This document shows, piece by piece, positions 48,593-57,603 of a stretch of DNA of 64,000 nt (positions within the stretch are counted from its first letter, which is position 1; every line of letters begins with the position of its first letter). The notes under the pieces were generated by a model. That model worked only from the letters and a program-made list of their open reading frames with translations, had not been told where the DNA came from and did not search any database. Origin of the DNA: Pseudoalteromonas haloplanktis ATCC 14393. Lineage in GTDB: Bacteria; Pseudomonadota; Gammaproteobacteria; Enterobacterales; Alteromonadaceae. The stretch is from assembly GCF_000238355.1 (NCBI RefSeq), contig NZ_AHCA01000003.1, positions 248,001 through 312,000 of the forward strand, in the 5' to 3' direction. Both the position numbers and the translations under genes were made by a program.

Positions 48593-50260
48593 TCAAAACA
48601 CTACCGCTTTGCCGCGCCCTGAGGCTTCTGAGCCGGCATCAAGCTTACCATCGCGTTCGATAATCACGTGCATATCACCAAAACGGCGTTCATCAAGTGT
48701 ATAACCCATTTTTTCAAGCGCTTTGACAACGCCGGCATCTAAACCTGGGTGATGACGAATAACGTTTTTAGGCCAAAGTTGATGATGAAAGCGTGGGCTG
48801 TTTACGACGTCATCAGCAGTCATATTAAATTCCACCGCGTTTAATATAGATTCATACACTGAGCTAATAATGGTGGTGCCACCTGGTGAGCCGGTGACCA
48901 TTTTTACTTTATTATCTTTGAGTAAAATAGTTGGCGTCATTGAGCTAAGCATGCGCTTATGCGGCTGTATTTCGTTGGCTTTGCCGCCGAGCGCGCCAAA
49001 AACGTTCATCACCCCAGGTTTTGCGCTAAAGTCATCCATTTCATCATTAAGCAAAAAACCTGCGCCTGCGACCACTACGCCACTGCCGTAACCTAAGTTA
49101 ATGGTAGTGGTATTCGATACTGCATTGCCCCATTTATCAACAATTGAAAAATGCGTGGTTTGTTCGCTTTCATATAGACCAGGTTTAATATCTTCGGTGG
49201 TCGATATTTTATCAAGGGTAATGGTACTACTGCGCTTTTTAAGGTAATCACTGGCGATTAACTCTGCTTTTGGTACATCGAAAAAGTCAGGATCACCTAA
49301 GTACTCTGCTCTATCGGCAAATACCCGTTTACCAATTTCAGCTAATAAATGAATATAGCCAGTCGAGTTATGTTCAAGGCCGGCGGCAGGTTTAGTCAAC
49401 TCATACATTTTTAACCATTGTACAATTGCAATGCCGCCTGAACTTGGTGGTGGTGATGTCAGTACTTCATAACCATTCCAAGTTGCTTTCATTGGTGTAC
49501 GTGACTTTGCTTGATACGCTTTTAAATCAGCAGCAGTGATAATCCCACCATGCTCACTCATAAAGTCTGCAATGATCTTGGCTGTTTCGCCTTCATAAAA
49601 GCCTGCTTTACCTTGGTCGCGAATTCGTTTTAAAGTAGCTGCAAGCTCTGGCTGCTTAAAGTTTTCATTGGCTTTGGCACTGGCGAAATAATCAGCAAAG
49701 TTAATCGTTCCGTCTTTTTTGGCCATACGCGCAATATAGCGCTCAATGCTGTTGGCCAGTTTTGGATGGACGATAAAGCCCTGTTCGGCGAGCTTAACAG
49801 CGGGCTGTACAAGGGTTTTCCAGTCAAGCGTGCCGTGTTTTTGGTGGGCAAGCCACATACCAGCTACGCTGCCAGGTACGCCACTGGCGTGAATACCGTA
49901 AACCGATTTATTGGCAATCACATTGCCTTTATCATCCAAGTACATATCACGGTGCGCCGCACTGGGGGCAGTTTCACGATAATCAATAAAGTCGCCTTGC
50001 CCGTCTTTTTGGATCAGCATAAAACCACCGCCTCCAATATTACCCGCCTCAGGTAAAGTAACCGCTAACACAAACTGGGCTGCAATTGCCGCATCAACAG
50101 CGTTGCCACCCTGCTCTAAAATAGCTCTGGCGGTATCACTACTATAACTATCGGGCATAGCAACAGCGGCTTGCGCGGTTTTGCCCGCTGCCAGTACCGT
50201 TATTTGTACTTGCATAATAACAAGACTGAAAATCAGCAAATGCTTAGCGCCTGAAAACAT
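48593..50260 (-). CDS. ggt: Gamma-glutamyltransferase
   Basis: 555 residues with an N-terminal signal peptide (about 1-25). Ntn-hydrolase: autocleavage is expected just before Thr368 of TTHFSIVD, the catalytic Thr, giving large and small subunits. Substrate-site motifs GGNAVDAAIA and GSPGGTTIIS are present. Acts in the periplasm on glutathione and other gamma-glutamyl compounds. Monocistronic; repeats follow its 3' end. Confidence 0.94.
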   Translation of the reverse strand: MFSGAKHLLIFSLVIMQVQITVLAAGKTAQAAVAMPDSYSSDTARAILEQGGNAVDAAIAAQFVLAVTLPEAGNIGGGGFMLIQKDGQGDFIDYRETAPSAAHRDMYLDDKGNVIANKSVYGIHASGVPGSVAGMWLAHQKHGTLDWKTLVQPAVKLAEQGFIVHPKLANSIERYIARMAKKDGTINFADYFASAKANENFKQPELAATLKRIRDQGKAGFYEGETAKIIADFMSEHGGIITAADLKAYQAKSRTPMKATWNGYEVLTSPPPSSGGIAIVQWLKMYELTKPAAGLEHNSTGYIHLLAEIGKRVFADRAEYLGDPDFFDVPKAELIASDYLKKRSSTITLDKISTTEDIKPGLYESEQTTHFSIVDKWGNAVSNTTTINLGYGSGVVVAGAGFLLNDEMDDFSAKPGVMNVFGALGGKANEIQPHKRMLSSMTPTILLKDNKVKMVTGSPGGTTIISSVYESILNAVEFNMTADDVVNSPRFHHQLWPKNVIRHHPGLDAGVVKALEKMGYTLDERRFGDMHVIIERDGKLDAGSEASGRGKAVVF

Positions 50261-50353
50261 ATTAAATTCCTTGTTTTTTCTATTTTTTAAATTATTTTAT
50301 TACACTCATTAATACACACTCTGCAAACCTAGGTCAAACAACTCTATGCTGAT

Positions 50354-50890
50354 TTAAACAAACTTACGATATAACACGGCGGGTAACTCACCAAACTCAT
50401 CGCGATGTGAGTAATGTTCAACAAACTGCATACCCAGTTTTTCCATGACTTTAATCGAGGCGCGATTAGCTTCTAATGCCGTGGCACTAAGTGTATGTAT
50501 AGCGTTGTGCTTTATAACTGCATCAGCAACGGCAGCTGCTGCTTCACTGGCATAGCCTTTTCCCCAACTTGCCCGCTTGAAGCGCCAACCAATTTCGATA
50601 TCACTATGATCCGGCTGATCTGTAAAAAATCCCATAGGTCGAATCAGCACCCAACCTATAAAGGAATTACTTTCTGTTAGGTTTACTTGCCATAGCCCCC
50701 AGCCTAGTGATGGATTACGATAAGCTTGCATCCGTGGCATAAATATCTCTTTGATGGTGTCTATGGTACTTACCTTGCCACGCGTTAAGTGTGCCATCAC
50801 TTGTGGATCACTATCTAGTTCAAGTAATAAGGCACTGTCATTTTCATCCATTAATTTAAAGTGCAAGCGTGCTGTTCTAGGTACATTCAT
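50354..50890 (-). CDS. GNAT-family N-acetyltransferase
   Basis: 178 residues. VPRTARLHFKLMDENDSALL and IGWRFKRASWGKGYASEAA are typical of the RimJ/RimL branch, with NRASIKVMEKLGMQFVE at the C-terminal end. Substrate unknown. Divergent from the small lipoprotein gene. Confidence 0.87.
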   Translation of the reverse strand: MNVPRTARLHFKLMDENDSALLLELDSDPQVMAHLTRGKVSTIDTIKEIFMPRMQAYRNPSLGWGLWQVNLTESNSFIGWVLIRPMGFFTDQPDHSDIEIGWRFKRASWGKGYASEAAAAVADAVIKHNAIHTLSATALEANRASIKVMEKLGMQFVEHYSHRDEFGELPAVLYRKFV

Positions 50891-50986
50891 TTTATAGCCT
50901 GTATATTGCTTGTTTTGAGATTGTCATTAATACTGTACCTAAGGAAATACTCCTTAGTAAATCAATCCTTTTATTAGAGAACCAAT

Positions 50987-51355
50987 ATGAACAAATTAGT
51001 AAGCTTAGTTTTATTAGGATGTGTGGCGTTAACTGGCTGTGAAGATGCCGACGAAGTAAAAAAAGATGCAGCAGAAGCCAAAGCACAAGCTCAGCAAGCG
51101 CTCAATGATGCTTGGGATGAAGTGAAAGAAACCACCAATGAATTTAAAGGTGAAACACTTGAGGAATTACTACAGGAGAGTAAAAAACTTGGCCTTGATA
51201 TGTACGACGATGGCAAAGATGTGGCCCTTGATGCCTGGATTGAAAGTAAAGAAGCCGCTGGCGAATTAACAGAGAAAACCAAGCAAAAAGCGCAAGAACT
51301 CGCTGACGAGTTAAAAGCCGCACGCGAAGAGCGCGAACAAGAAAATAACAATTAA
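50987..51355 (+). CDS. Small helical lipoprotein
   Basis: 122 residues. Signal peptide with lipobox VALTGC (Cys about 18), so predicted to be lipid-anchored. The rest is a highly charged, Ala/Glu/Lys-rich amphipathic helix series (DAAEAKAQAQQALNDAWDEV, TKQKAQELADELKAAREER), resembling LEA or apolipoprotein-like repeats. No family recognised. Confidence 0.75.
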   Translation: MNKLVSLVLLGCVALTGCEDADEVKKDAAEAKAQAQQALNDAWDEVKETTNEFKGETLEELLQESKKLGLDMYDDGKDVALDAWIESKEAAGELTEKTKQKAQELADELKAAREEREQENNN

Positions 51356-51366
51356 TACTTATACTG

Positions 51367-51391
51367 TTAGGCTGTCATTGTGACAGCCTAA
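51367..51391 (+). terminator. Hairpin after the small lipoprotein gene
   Basis: TTAGGCTGTCA-TTG-TGACAGCCTAA, perfect 11-base stem. Short T tract only. Confidence 0.65.
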
Positions 51392-51564
51392 CTAATTCAT
51401 TATCATTAAAATATCATCCTACTTTCTTTTACCATCTATATCGTCCCGCGTACTTTGTTAAACCTATAATAAAAAACACTAAATCAATGTAAATTTGTCG
51501 ATAATTTACGTGTTTACTCCTATACTCCAGCTGAAATCAACATACAAAACTAGTAGGATACACA

Positions 51565-52710
51565 ATGAAAAAACTGCCTATCGCAATTGCAATTTGCGCA
51601 GCCTGTTTATCTGCCCCCTCATATGCAGAAATACGTATAAATGGTTTTGCTTCCATCGTTGGCGGTAAAACACTGGATGATGATTCGTCACTGTATGGGT
51701 ACGACAACGACATTTCATTTAAAAATGAGAGCGTGTTTGCTTTACAGTTATCAGCAGATCTGCAAGACAAACTCAGTGCGACAGCACAAATTGTTGCTCG
51801 CGGTGAAAATGATTTTGATGCCGAATTTGAATGGGCTTACTTAACATACGAGTTTACCGATGAGCTGCAACTCAGTGCGGGTAAAATGCGTGTGCCTTTT
51901 TATCGTTATTCTGACTTTTTGGATGTGGGTTATGCCTACCGCTGGGTAAGACCTCCTCAATCAGTTTATAACATTCCATTTTCTACCTATGAAGGTTTGA
52001 GCTTACTTCATACCTCACAACTCGGTGACTGGGACTCAACAGTGCAAGTTATTTACGGAGGCTATGACGGTACTATTGCGGTTGTATCTGTAAATGGTGA
52101 CACAGAACTTAATGATATTGCCGGTATTAACTGGACCTTGAGCTACGACTGGTTTAGTGCTCGCGCAGCCTATTTTGTAGCTGACACCTCTATTGCTATC
52201 GAAAATGATACGCCAACAGGGGTCGCCCTTAATGAATTAGAAGAAGCCCTTCGTAACGCGGGGTTTGTTGATCAAGCAAATAACATTGCTGTGGACGAAG
52301 ACGACGGCTCTTTTCTTGCTTTAGGGGTTTCAATTGATTACAACAACTTGTTATTTGATGCCGAATACACGGAGTTTGAAGTTGATAACAGCGCTTTGGC
52401 GAAACAAACTCAGTATTATACCTCTGTGGGGTATCGAATGGATGAGTGGATCGTTCATTTAACTTACGAAAACAACGACGATAAACATGAAAGTAACCGC
52501 TATAACGCACTACCCGCTGTGCCACCACTTAATCAAGGCATTAATTTAGTGTTAGAAGGCTCAAAAGCTAAAAGTAACGTATACACTATTGGCACACGTT
52601 ATGACTTCCATCCATCTGCAGCGCTAAAGGTTGATTTTAGTCGTTTTAAAGATGATATTTCTGATACTGAAACGGATGTGATTGCCGTTGCTGTTGATTT
52701 AGTTTTTTAA
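51565..52710 (+). CDS. Outer-membrane porin
   Basis: 381 residues, AGGA before the ATG. Signal peptide cleaved near SYA-EI, then alternating beta strands (NGFASIVGG, FALQLSADLQDKLSATAQIV, LQLSAGKMRVPFYR) and a terminal aromatic Phe after VDLVF, as required for BAM insertion. The R-rich MRVPFYRYSDFLDVG stretch suits a phosphate- or sugar-selective porin, but the substrate cannot be read. A PstS-like gene follows by 11 bases. Confidence 0.85.
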   Translation: MKKLPIAIAICAACLSAPSYAEIRINGFASIVGGKTLDDDSSLYGYDNDISFKNESVFALQLSADLQDKLSATAQIVARGENDFDAEFEWAYLTYEFTDELQLSAGKMRVPFYRYSDFLDVGYAYRWVRPPQSVYNIPFSTYEGLSLLHTSQLGDWDSTVQVIYGGYDGTIAVVSVNGDTELNDIAGINWTLSYDWFSARAAYFVADTSIAIENDTPTGVALNELEEALRNAGFVDQANNIAVDEDDGSFLALGVSIDYNNLLFDAEYTEFEVDNSALAKQTQYYTSVGYRMDEWIVHLTYENNDDKHESNRYNALPAVPPLNQGINLVLEGSKAKSNVYTIGTRYDFHPSAALKVDFSRFKDDISDTETDVIAVAVDLVF

Positions 52711-52721
52711 GGGGAATAGTC

Positions 52722-53129
52722 ATGAAAAAACTAATTTTAGCAGGACTACTTTCTGTATGTTCGTTTAGCGTACTGGCCGATATTGCAGTGATCGTCAATG
52801 CAAATAATGGTAATGCTATAGACCAAACTGAGATCAAAAAAATCTACCTTGGTAAAAGCAAGTCTTTCGCAGATGGTACGAAAGTAAATCCAGTCAATCA
52901 AAACGGCAATAACGTGGCTGATGAATTTAATGACAAAGTAGTTGGTAAATCAAGTAGCCAACTTAATGCCTATTGGTCAAAACTGGTGTTTACTGGTAAA
53001 GGCACGCCACCAGAAAAGTTAGATAATGATCAAGCTGTAATCGATTTTGTTAGCAGTAATGCTGATTCAATTGGCTATATTGATAGCAGCAAAGTAACTG
53101 ATAGCGTAAAAGTTATCGCGACGTTTTAA
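52722..53129 (+). CDS. Short PstS-like periplasmic substrate-binding-type protein
   Basis: 135 residues; AAGGGG before the ATG. Signal peptide ending near VLADIA. The sequence NNGNAIDQTEIKKIYLGKSKSFADG and WSKLVFTGKGTPPEKL resembles the phosphate-binding PstS family but is half-length, a form common in marine gammaproteobacteria annotated as a phosphate-binding protein. Cotranscribed with the porin, suggesting a shared role in uptake or sensing; phosphate binding is not proven. Confidence 0.8.
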   Translation: MKKLILAGLLSVCSFSVLADIAVIVNANNGNAIDQTEIKKIYLGKSKSFADGTKVNPVNQNGNNVADEFNDKVVGKSSSQLNAYWSKLVFTGKGTPPEKLDNDQAVIDFVSSNADSIGYIDSSKVTDSVKVIATF

Positions 53130-53156
53130 TCGTTTTAACGCTTTTTAACTCGAAAA

Positions 53157-53200
53157 CAACGCCTTGTGGTTATAAATCATAAGGCGTTGTTTATTTTTTT
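53157..53200 (+). terminator. Terminator after the PstS-like gene
   Basis: AACGCCTT ... AAGGCGTT followed by GTTTATTTTTTT. Also suitable for the convergent chemoreceptor gene. Confidence 0.85.
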
Positions 53201-53222
53201 GCGTAGTGAAAATAAAGTTTAC

Positions 53223-54848
53223 TTACTCCACTTTGAATTTAGCGGTGGCATCTAATAAATTATCAGAGAGATAATGAAGGTTTTTAGCAACATCACGCAC
53301 AGCGGTAAGCGATGCCATGGTATCTTCAAACGACATATGCATATTAGAGACGTTTTCAACGACCATTGCCGCAACCGATGTTTGCTCCTCCGTGGCTGCT
53401 GCAATTTGCGAATTCATACCATTAATTTCGAGCATTTGCTCCGCAATTTTTTCAATTGATATACCCGTGTTTTCTGCTGCTTTTGCATTGTTACCGGCCA
53501 TATCGCGTGCAGTTGTCATGGCGCTGACCGATTCATTTGCAGCACTGGTTAGGGTATTTAATAACTCACGGATTTCGTTGGTTGATTTTGCAGTACGTGA
53601 AGCAAGCTCTCTTACTTCGTCTGCAACGACTGCGAAACCACGCCCTTGCTCACCCGCTCTTGCCGCCTCAATTGCTGCGTTAAGCGCTAATAGGTTTGTT
53701 TGTTCGGCAATTGCAGTGATCACATTGAGTATTTGCGTCACATTTTTTGTGTCATCCGCTAACTTATTAATTGTTGTAGCAGCACGATTAATTTCAGCAC
53801 TTAAGGTTTGCGACTGTGATACCGATGTTTGAATTTGCGAACGGCTTTGCTCAACTTCTTGTTCAGCCATTTGTGCTGCACGTGACGCACTTGCCGCTGA
53901 ATGTGAGATATCCCCTACACTTTGTTTCATTTCTTCCATTGACTGCTTAACTATCTCTGCATCCGCGGTTTGCTTGCTCGTCGCCTTTTCCGCTTGCTCC
54001 ATCCCCTGTACTAAACGGGTTGAATTTTCCATTAGTGGTTCACACACTGCCATCACTTCTAATACTGATTCTTTAAGCAAAGCAATAAAGGTATTAAAAT
54101 TAATCGAGACTTGGCCGATTTCATCTTCACTTCGCACCGTAAGCTGCGTGCTCAAAGAGCCTTTACCCTCGCCTAACAAGTGTAAATTTGCCGCGGCATC
54201 ACTGGCTGCAGCGGCAATACCACGTGCAATCCAAATTGCCATAAATAATAGTAATAACAAGGAGACGGATGAAACAACTAACATTAAGGTTAATGCCTGA
54301 TCTGAACGTGATTTGGTATTTTTTACTAATTCAAAAAAGCGATCATCGGCACGTTGCTGAGCGACTTTAAGGCTTTGCAACACGGAATTATACATATTCG
54401 TTTTAGCTTGAGCTTGTTGTTGGATTTTACTAAAGTCGGCTGTACCGCTGATCATATCATTAGCAATTTTTGATGAAATAGCAGCGTAGTCAGTTAATTG
54501 TTTGCGTGTTTGGCTGTCAATGTAGTTGCTATTAATATTGTTTATCGCATCAAGGTTTGCTGTTAGTAAAGTCAAGGTCTCTTTAGCTTTATCAACAAGA
54601 TCCTGCTCACCAAATGTAACGGCTTGAGTATAAAGCTCGTCTAACTTCTCAAGTAACCCTACATTGGCAGAAGTTAGTTTTACTACTTGATAAGAGGTCT
54701 TTTCAAGTTCGTCCAATGAACCTCGATTGTCTTTCATGGCAATATAATTAATCAACACAATTACTATAAAAGCAATAACTGCAATGCATGTTATAGCGTG
54801 AATTTTTTTACTGATGCTTAGGTTTTGAAAAGACAAACTTGAAGCCAT
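53223..54848 (-). CDS. Methyl-accepting chemotaxis protein
   Basis: 541 residues. Membrane helix at about 14-36, periplasmic four-helix-type ligand domain (about 37-185), second helix (about 188-208), HAMP, then a coiled-coil signalling domain with the conserved hairpin [20 protein letters not shown] followed by [12 protein letters not shown]. Controls CheA. Ligand unknown. Confidence 0.93.
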   Translation of the reverse strand: MASSLSFQNLSISKKIHAITCIAVIAFIVIVLINYIAMKDNRGSLDELEKTSYQVVKLTSANVGLLEKLDELYTQAVTFGEQDLVDKAKETLTLLTANLDAINNINSNYIDSQTRKQLTDYAAISSKIANDMISGTADFSKIQQQAQAKTNMYNSVLQSLKVAQQRADDRFFELVKNTKSRSDQALTLMLVVSSVSLLLLLFMAIWIARGIAAAASDAAANLHLLGEGKGSLSTQLTVRSEDEIGQVSINFNTFIALLKESVLEVMAVCEPLMENSTRLVQGMEQAEKATSKQTADAEIVKQSMEEMKQSVGDISHSAASASRAAQMAEQEVEQSRSQIQTSVSQSQTLSAEINRAATTINKLADDTKNVTQILNVITAIAEQTNLLALNAAIEAARAGEQGRGFAVVADEVRELASRTAKSTNEIRELLNTLTSAANESVSAMTTARDMAGNNAKAAENTGISIEKIAEQMLEINGMNSQIAAATEEQTSVAAMVVENVSNMHMSFEDTMASLTAVRDVAKNLHYLSDNLLDATAKFKVE

Positions 54849-55139
54849 GCTATTTACCCTATTATTTTAACTGTGTGTATTATCGGCCTATTACCTGTAA
54901 GTGTTAACTATATTTTTAATTTATCTAGCTTTATTGCCCAAAAAGCATAAAAACAATAAAAAAGTAAAATGACACCTTGCCGAGCTAAAAACTTAATTAT
55001 GAAATCAATCGCTTACTTTGTGATTTATAGACTATTATTTAAGCGTTGAATTATTTGCCACGTTTGGCAATATAATTACAGACCACCTCGATATATAACA
55101 CCATATTGAGCTTGTTTAGCATACGTACCGGAAATACAA
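54849..55139. other. Gene-free intergenic region
   Basis: 291 bases between divergent genes. AT-rich; presumably contains both promoters. I see no ORF, repeat or clear terminator. Confidence 0.4.
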
Positions 55140-56003
55140 ATGAAAGGAGTATCAACCTTGGCTATTAAACACTTTTTAAAACCTTTGCTATTAAGCGGCG
55201 CTTTAGCAGCTGTTTTAACCGGTTGTCAGCTTACACAACCGAGCTTACCCGCCATTAGCGATAGCGGCACTAAACAACTCGGGCACGTTGTTTGGCACGA
55301 CTTAGTAACACCCGACCTAAAGCAATCACAAACTTTCTATCAAGCTGTATTCGATTGGCAGTTCCGAGCTGTTAATGATGATTACGTTTTAGTCAGTACA
55401 AATGGGCAAGTCATTGCTGGTATGGCTAAGTTAGATAACAAACAAAATAATAGCCACTGGCTTGCACTCGTGTCAGTTGCTGATGTTGATAGCGTGATCA
55501 ATGCCACTCGCTCAGCAGGTGGTAAAACCTTAATTGGTAAAACAACGATTACAGGACGAGGAGATATTGCGGTACTTGAAGATCCACAAGGTGCTTTATT
55601 CTCTGTCATTAACACGATCAATGGCGATCCAAGCCTAACCATAAATAACAATAGTTGGATCTGGCAAGAAGTATGGAGTGATGATCCCGCTGCCAGCAGC
55701 GCATTTTATCAGCAGCTTGCAGGGTATAGCACGGCACAGAAAACACTGTTTGGAGCCAACTATTCGTTCTTAAAAATAAACAACAGCCCTGCTTTTGGAT
55801 TTGTAAAAAAACCAGACACTGAAATAGGTAATACGTGGGTTAACTATATTAAGGTAGCTGATGTTGATGCAACGATATTAAAAGTAACGGCCGCAGGCGG
55901 ACAAGTGCTAATGGCCCCTAATGATGCAGTCCGTAATGGTACTGTTGCAATAATTCGTGATCCAGCAGGCGCTGGTTTAGTGATCCAGGAGACTACAAAA
56001 TGA
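55140..56003 (+). CDS. VOC-domain lipoprotein (glyoxalase fold)
   Basis: 287 residues from ATG 55140; TTG 55158, with a perfect AAAGGAG eight bases before it, is a credible alternative start. Signal peptide with lipobox VLTGC. Two VOC modules: about 45-150 (HVVWHDLVTPDLKQSQTFY) and 165-285 (WQEVWSDDPAASSAFYQQ), a tandem glyoxalase-like fold. Usual cytoplasmic VOC proteins are enzymes or resistance proteins; here a membrane-anchored form of unknown activity. Overlaps the 3' small lipoprotein ORF by 4 bases. Confidence 0.82.
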   Translation: MKGVSTLAIKHFLKPLLLSGALAAVLTGCQLTQPSLPAISDSGTKQLGHVVWHDLVTPDLKQSQTFYQAVFDWQFRAVNDDYVLVSTNGQVIAGMAKLDNKQNNSHWLALVSVADVDSVINATRSAGGKTLIGKTTITGRGDIAVLEDPQGALFSVINTINGDPSLTINNNSWIWQEVWSDDPAASSAFYQQLAGYSTAQKTLFGANYSFLKINNSPAFGFVKKPDTEIGNTWVNYIKVADVDATILKVTAAGGQVLMAPNDAVRNGTVAIIRDPAGAGLVIQETTK

Positions 56004-56152
56004 AAAAGCGATTAATAAAAATAGCCAGCATAAGCGCCATGACTCTTTTATTAGCTTCATGCAGCCCCTACGCAAGTTTAAATGTAAGCGCCCCTTTTAA
56101 AGTAGGCCCTGTGTACGTAAACCCAAGCATTGGGGTTGGTGGTTCATTGTAA
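56000..56152 (+). CDS. 50-residue small lipoprotein
   Basis: Starts in the ATGA overlap with the VOC lipoprotein stop. MKKRLIKIASISAMTLLLAS-C is a signal peptide with lipobox LLASC; the mature part is about 30 residues (PYASLNVSAPFKVGPVYVNP, then SIGVGGSL) rich in Gly, Val and Pro. Translational coupling argues it is a real gene. No family recognised. Confidence 0.6.
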   Translation: MKKRLIKIASISAMTLLLASCSPYASLNVSAPFKVGPVYVNPSIGVGGSL

Positions 56153-56223
56153 GAGTCAAGCTGGACTTGCGCTGAAGATATCAGCCAGAACACGGCTGAT
56201 GTTTATGGTAATTCATAAAAAGC

Positions 56224-56257
56224 AAAAAGCCAGTAACATGACTGTTACTGGCTTTTC
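56224..56257. terminator. Terminator between the small lipoprotein and tRNA-Leu
   Basis: AAAAGCCAGTAAC-ATGACT-GTTACTGGCTTTT, 13-base stem with A and T tracts, usable from both strands. Confidence 0.85.
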
Positions 56258-56262
56258 TAATA

Positions 56263-56347
56263 TGGTGCGGTTGGGGGGACTTGAACCCCCACGCCCGAAA
56301 GCACTACCCCCTCAAGGTAGCGTGTCTACCAATTCCACCACAACCGC
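56263..56347 (-). tRNA. tRNA-Leu (GAG)
   Basis: 85-base class II tRNA on the minus strand: acceptor GCGGTTG, loop CTTGAGG with anticodon GAG, long variable arm, GTTCAAGTC T loop and encoded CCA. Confidence 0.96.
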
Positions 56348-56429
56348 ATTTTTTAAGCTTTCGCTAAATTGTTAAACTCACTGATTTATCTGAGGAGTAT
56401 AAATCGTTTAACGATACCTTTTTCAAGTA

Positions 56430-56780
56430 TTAATTTGGTACGTCAGATTGCTCTTTAGTTGATGTTACTGGAACATCATCAGCTGCAGGAGTGACTGTTT
56501 CAACTACTGGCGCTGCTTCTAGGTTTTCCCACTCATCAGTCTTTTTGATCTGACCTGCAGTTAAGTTACCTAATACAATGCTTAGCACAAAGAAAACACT
56601 GGCTAAGATAGTCGTTGTTTTAGTCATAAAGTTACCAGCACCAGATGAACCGAATACAGTTCCTGAGGCTCCAGCACCAAATGATGACCCCATATCTGCG
56701 CCTTTACCTTGTTGAATTAAAACCATACCAACAAGTGCTAAAGCGACAACTAAATAAACTACTAATAAAATTTCGTACAT
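56430..56780 (-). CDS. secG: Preprotein translocase subunit SecG
   Basis: 116 residues from ATG 56780 (MYEILLVVYLVVALALVG), one base after the tpiA stop; the frame also opens at 56801 but inside tpiA. Two membrane helices (about 2-20 and 52-72) around the Gly-rich GKGADMGSSFGAGASGTVFG loop, the SecG signature; a C-terminal Thr/Glu/Pro-rich extension follows. Partner of SecYE in protein export. The gene order tpiA-secG-tRNA-Leu is typical of gammaproteobacteria. Confidence 0.93.
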   Translation of the reverse strand: MYEILLVVYLVVALALVGMVLIQQGKGADMGSSFGAGASGTVFGSSGAGNFMTKTTTILASVFFVLSIVLGNLTAGQIKKTDEWENLEAAPVVETVTPAADDVPVTSTKEQSDVPN

Positions 56781-56781
56781 C

Positions 56782-57531
56782 TTATACGGTCCTTTTTGCA
56801 CTATTGCAGATTGCAGTGAATGAATCTGCTTTTAGACTAGCACCGCCAATCAGGCCGCCGTCTATATCTGGTTGTGCAAATAATAATTCGCTATTTTTTT
56901 CATTCACGCTGCCACCGTAAAGAATGGTCAGCCCTTGTGCTAAATCACTATCTAAAGAAGCAATTTTATCACGGATAAATTTGTGCACATGCTGTGCTTG
57001 TTCAGGCGATGCAGTCTTACCTGTGCCAATGGCCCAAACGGGCTCGTATGCTACCACAGAATCTTTCAGTGCTGCTAGACCTAATTTATTAATTACTGCA
57101 TCAATTTGTGCAGCAACGACTAATTCAGTTTGACCTTGTTCACGCTCTTGCTCACTTTCGCCTACACATAAAACAGGTGTTAAACCTACTTGCTGTGCAC
57201 GTGCAAACTTAGCTGCCACAATGTCATTACTTTCGCCATATATACTACGGCGTTCAGAATGGCCAACTAATGTATATTCGCCACCTAAATCTTTAATTAA
57301 TTGCGCATCAACTTCACCAGTAAATGCACCCGGTTCATTTTCAGAAACCGTTTGCGCTCCTGTTGCTACCCCGGTTGCCGTTAGCATTGGTAACAATGGA
57401 TATGGTGGAAACACCACAACGTTGATCTCATCTGATTTTACGTTGTTGATTGCCTCAGATAATTGCTGTACTAACTCTTTTGAGCCGTTCATTTTCCAAT
57501 TGCCTGCGACCATCGGCTTGCGTATTGCCAT
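56782..57531 (-). CDS. tpiA: Triosephosphate isomerase
   Basis: 249 residues from ATG 57531. Active-site motifs are visible: AGNWKMNG (Lys), YTLVGHSERR (His), AYEPVWAIGTGKTAS (catalytic Glu with loop 6). Interconverts dihydroxyacetone phosphate and glyceraldehyde-3-phosphate in glycolysis. In-frame residues up to 57582 are unsupported. Precedes secG by one base after the stop. Confidence 0.96.
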   Translation of the reverse strand: MAIRKPMVAGNWKMNGSKELVQQLSEAINNVKSDEINVVVFPPYPLLPMLTATGVATGAQTVSENEPGAFTGEVDAQLIKDLGGEYTLVGHSERRSIYGESNDIVAAKFARAQQVGLTPVLCVGESEQEREQGQTELVVAAQIDAVINKLGLAALKDSVVAYEPVWAIGTGKTASPEQAQHVHKFIRDKIASLDSDLAQGLTILYGGSVNEKNSELLFAQPDIDGGLIGGASLKADSFTAICNSAKRTV

Positions 57532-57603
57532 TTTCCCACTCCATATTAGAAAGCGGGCGAGATAGTAACTCGACTCGCCCAAAGTTACAAGAGGTTATTG
57601 TTA

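Noticed and set aside
53317..53832. 171-residue ORF on the plus strand
   Set aside because: Lies wholly inside the chemoreceptor signalling domain on the other strand, with no ribosome site; a shadow frame.
56130..56375. 81-residue plus-strand ORF
   Set aside because: Runs through the terminator hairpin and the tRNA-Leu gene, so cannot be a real protein gene.
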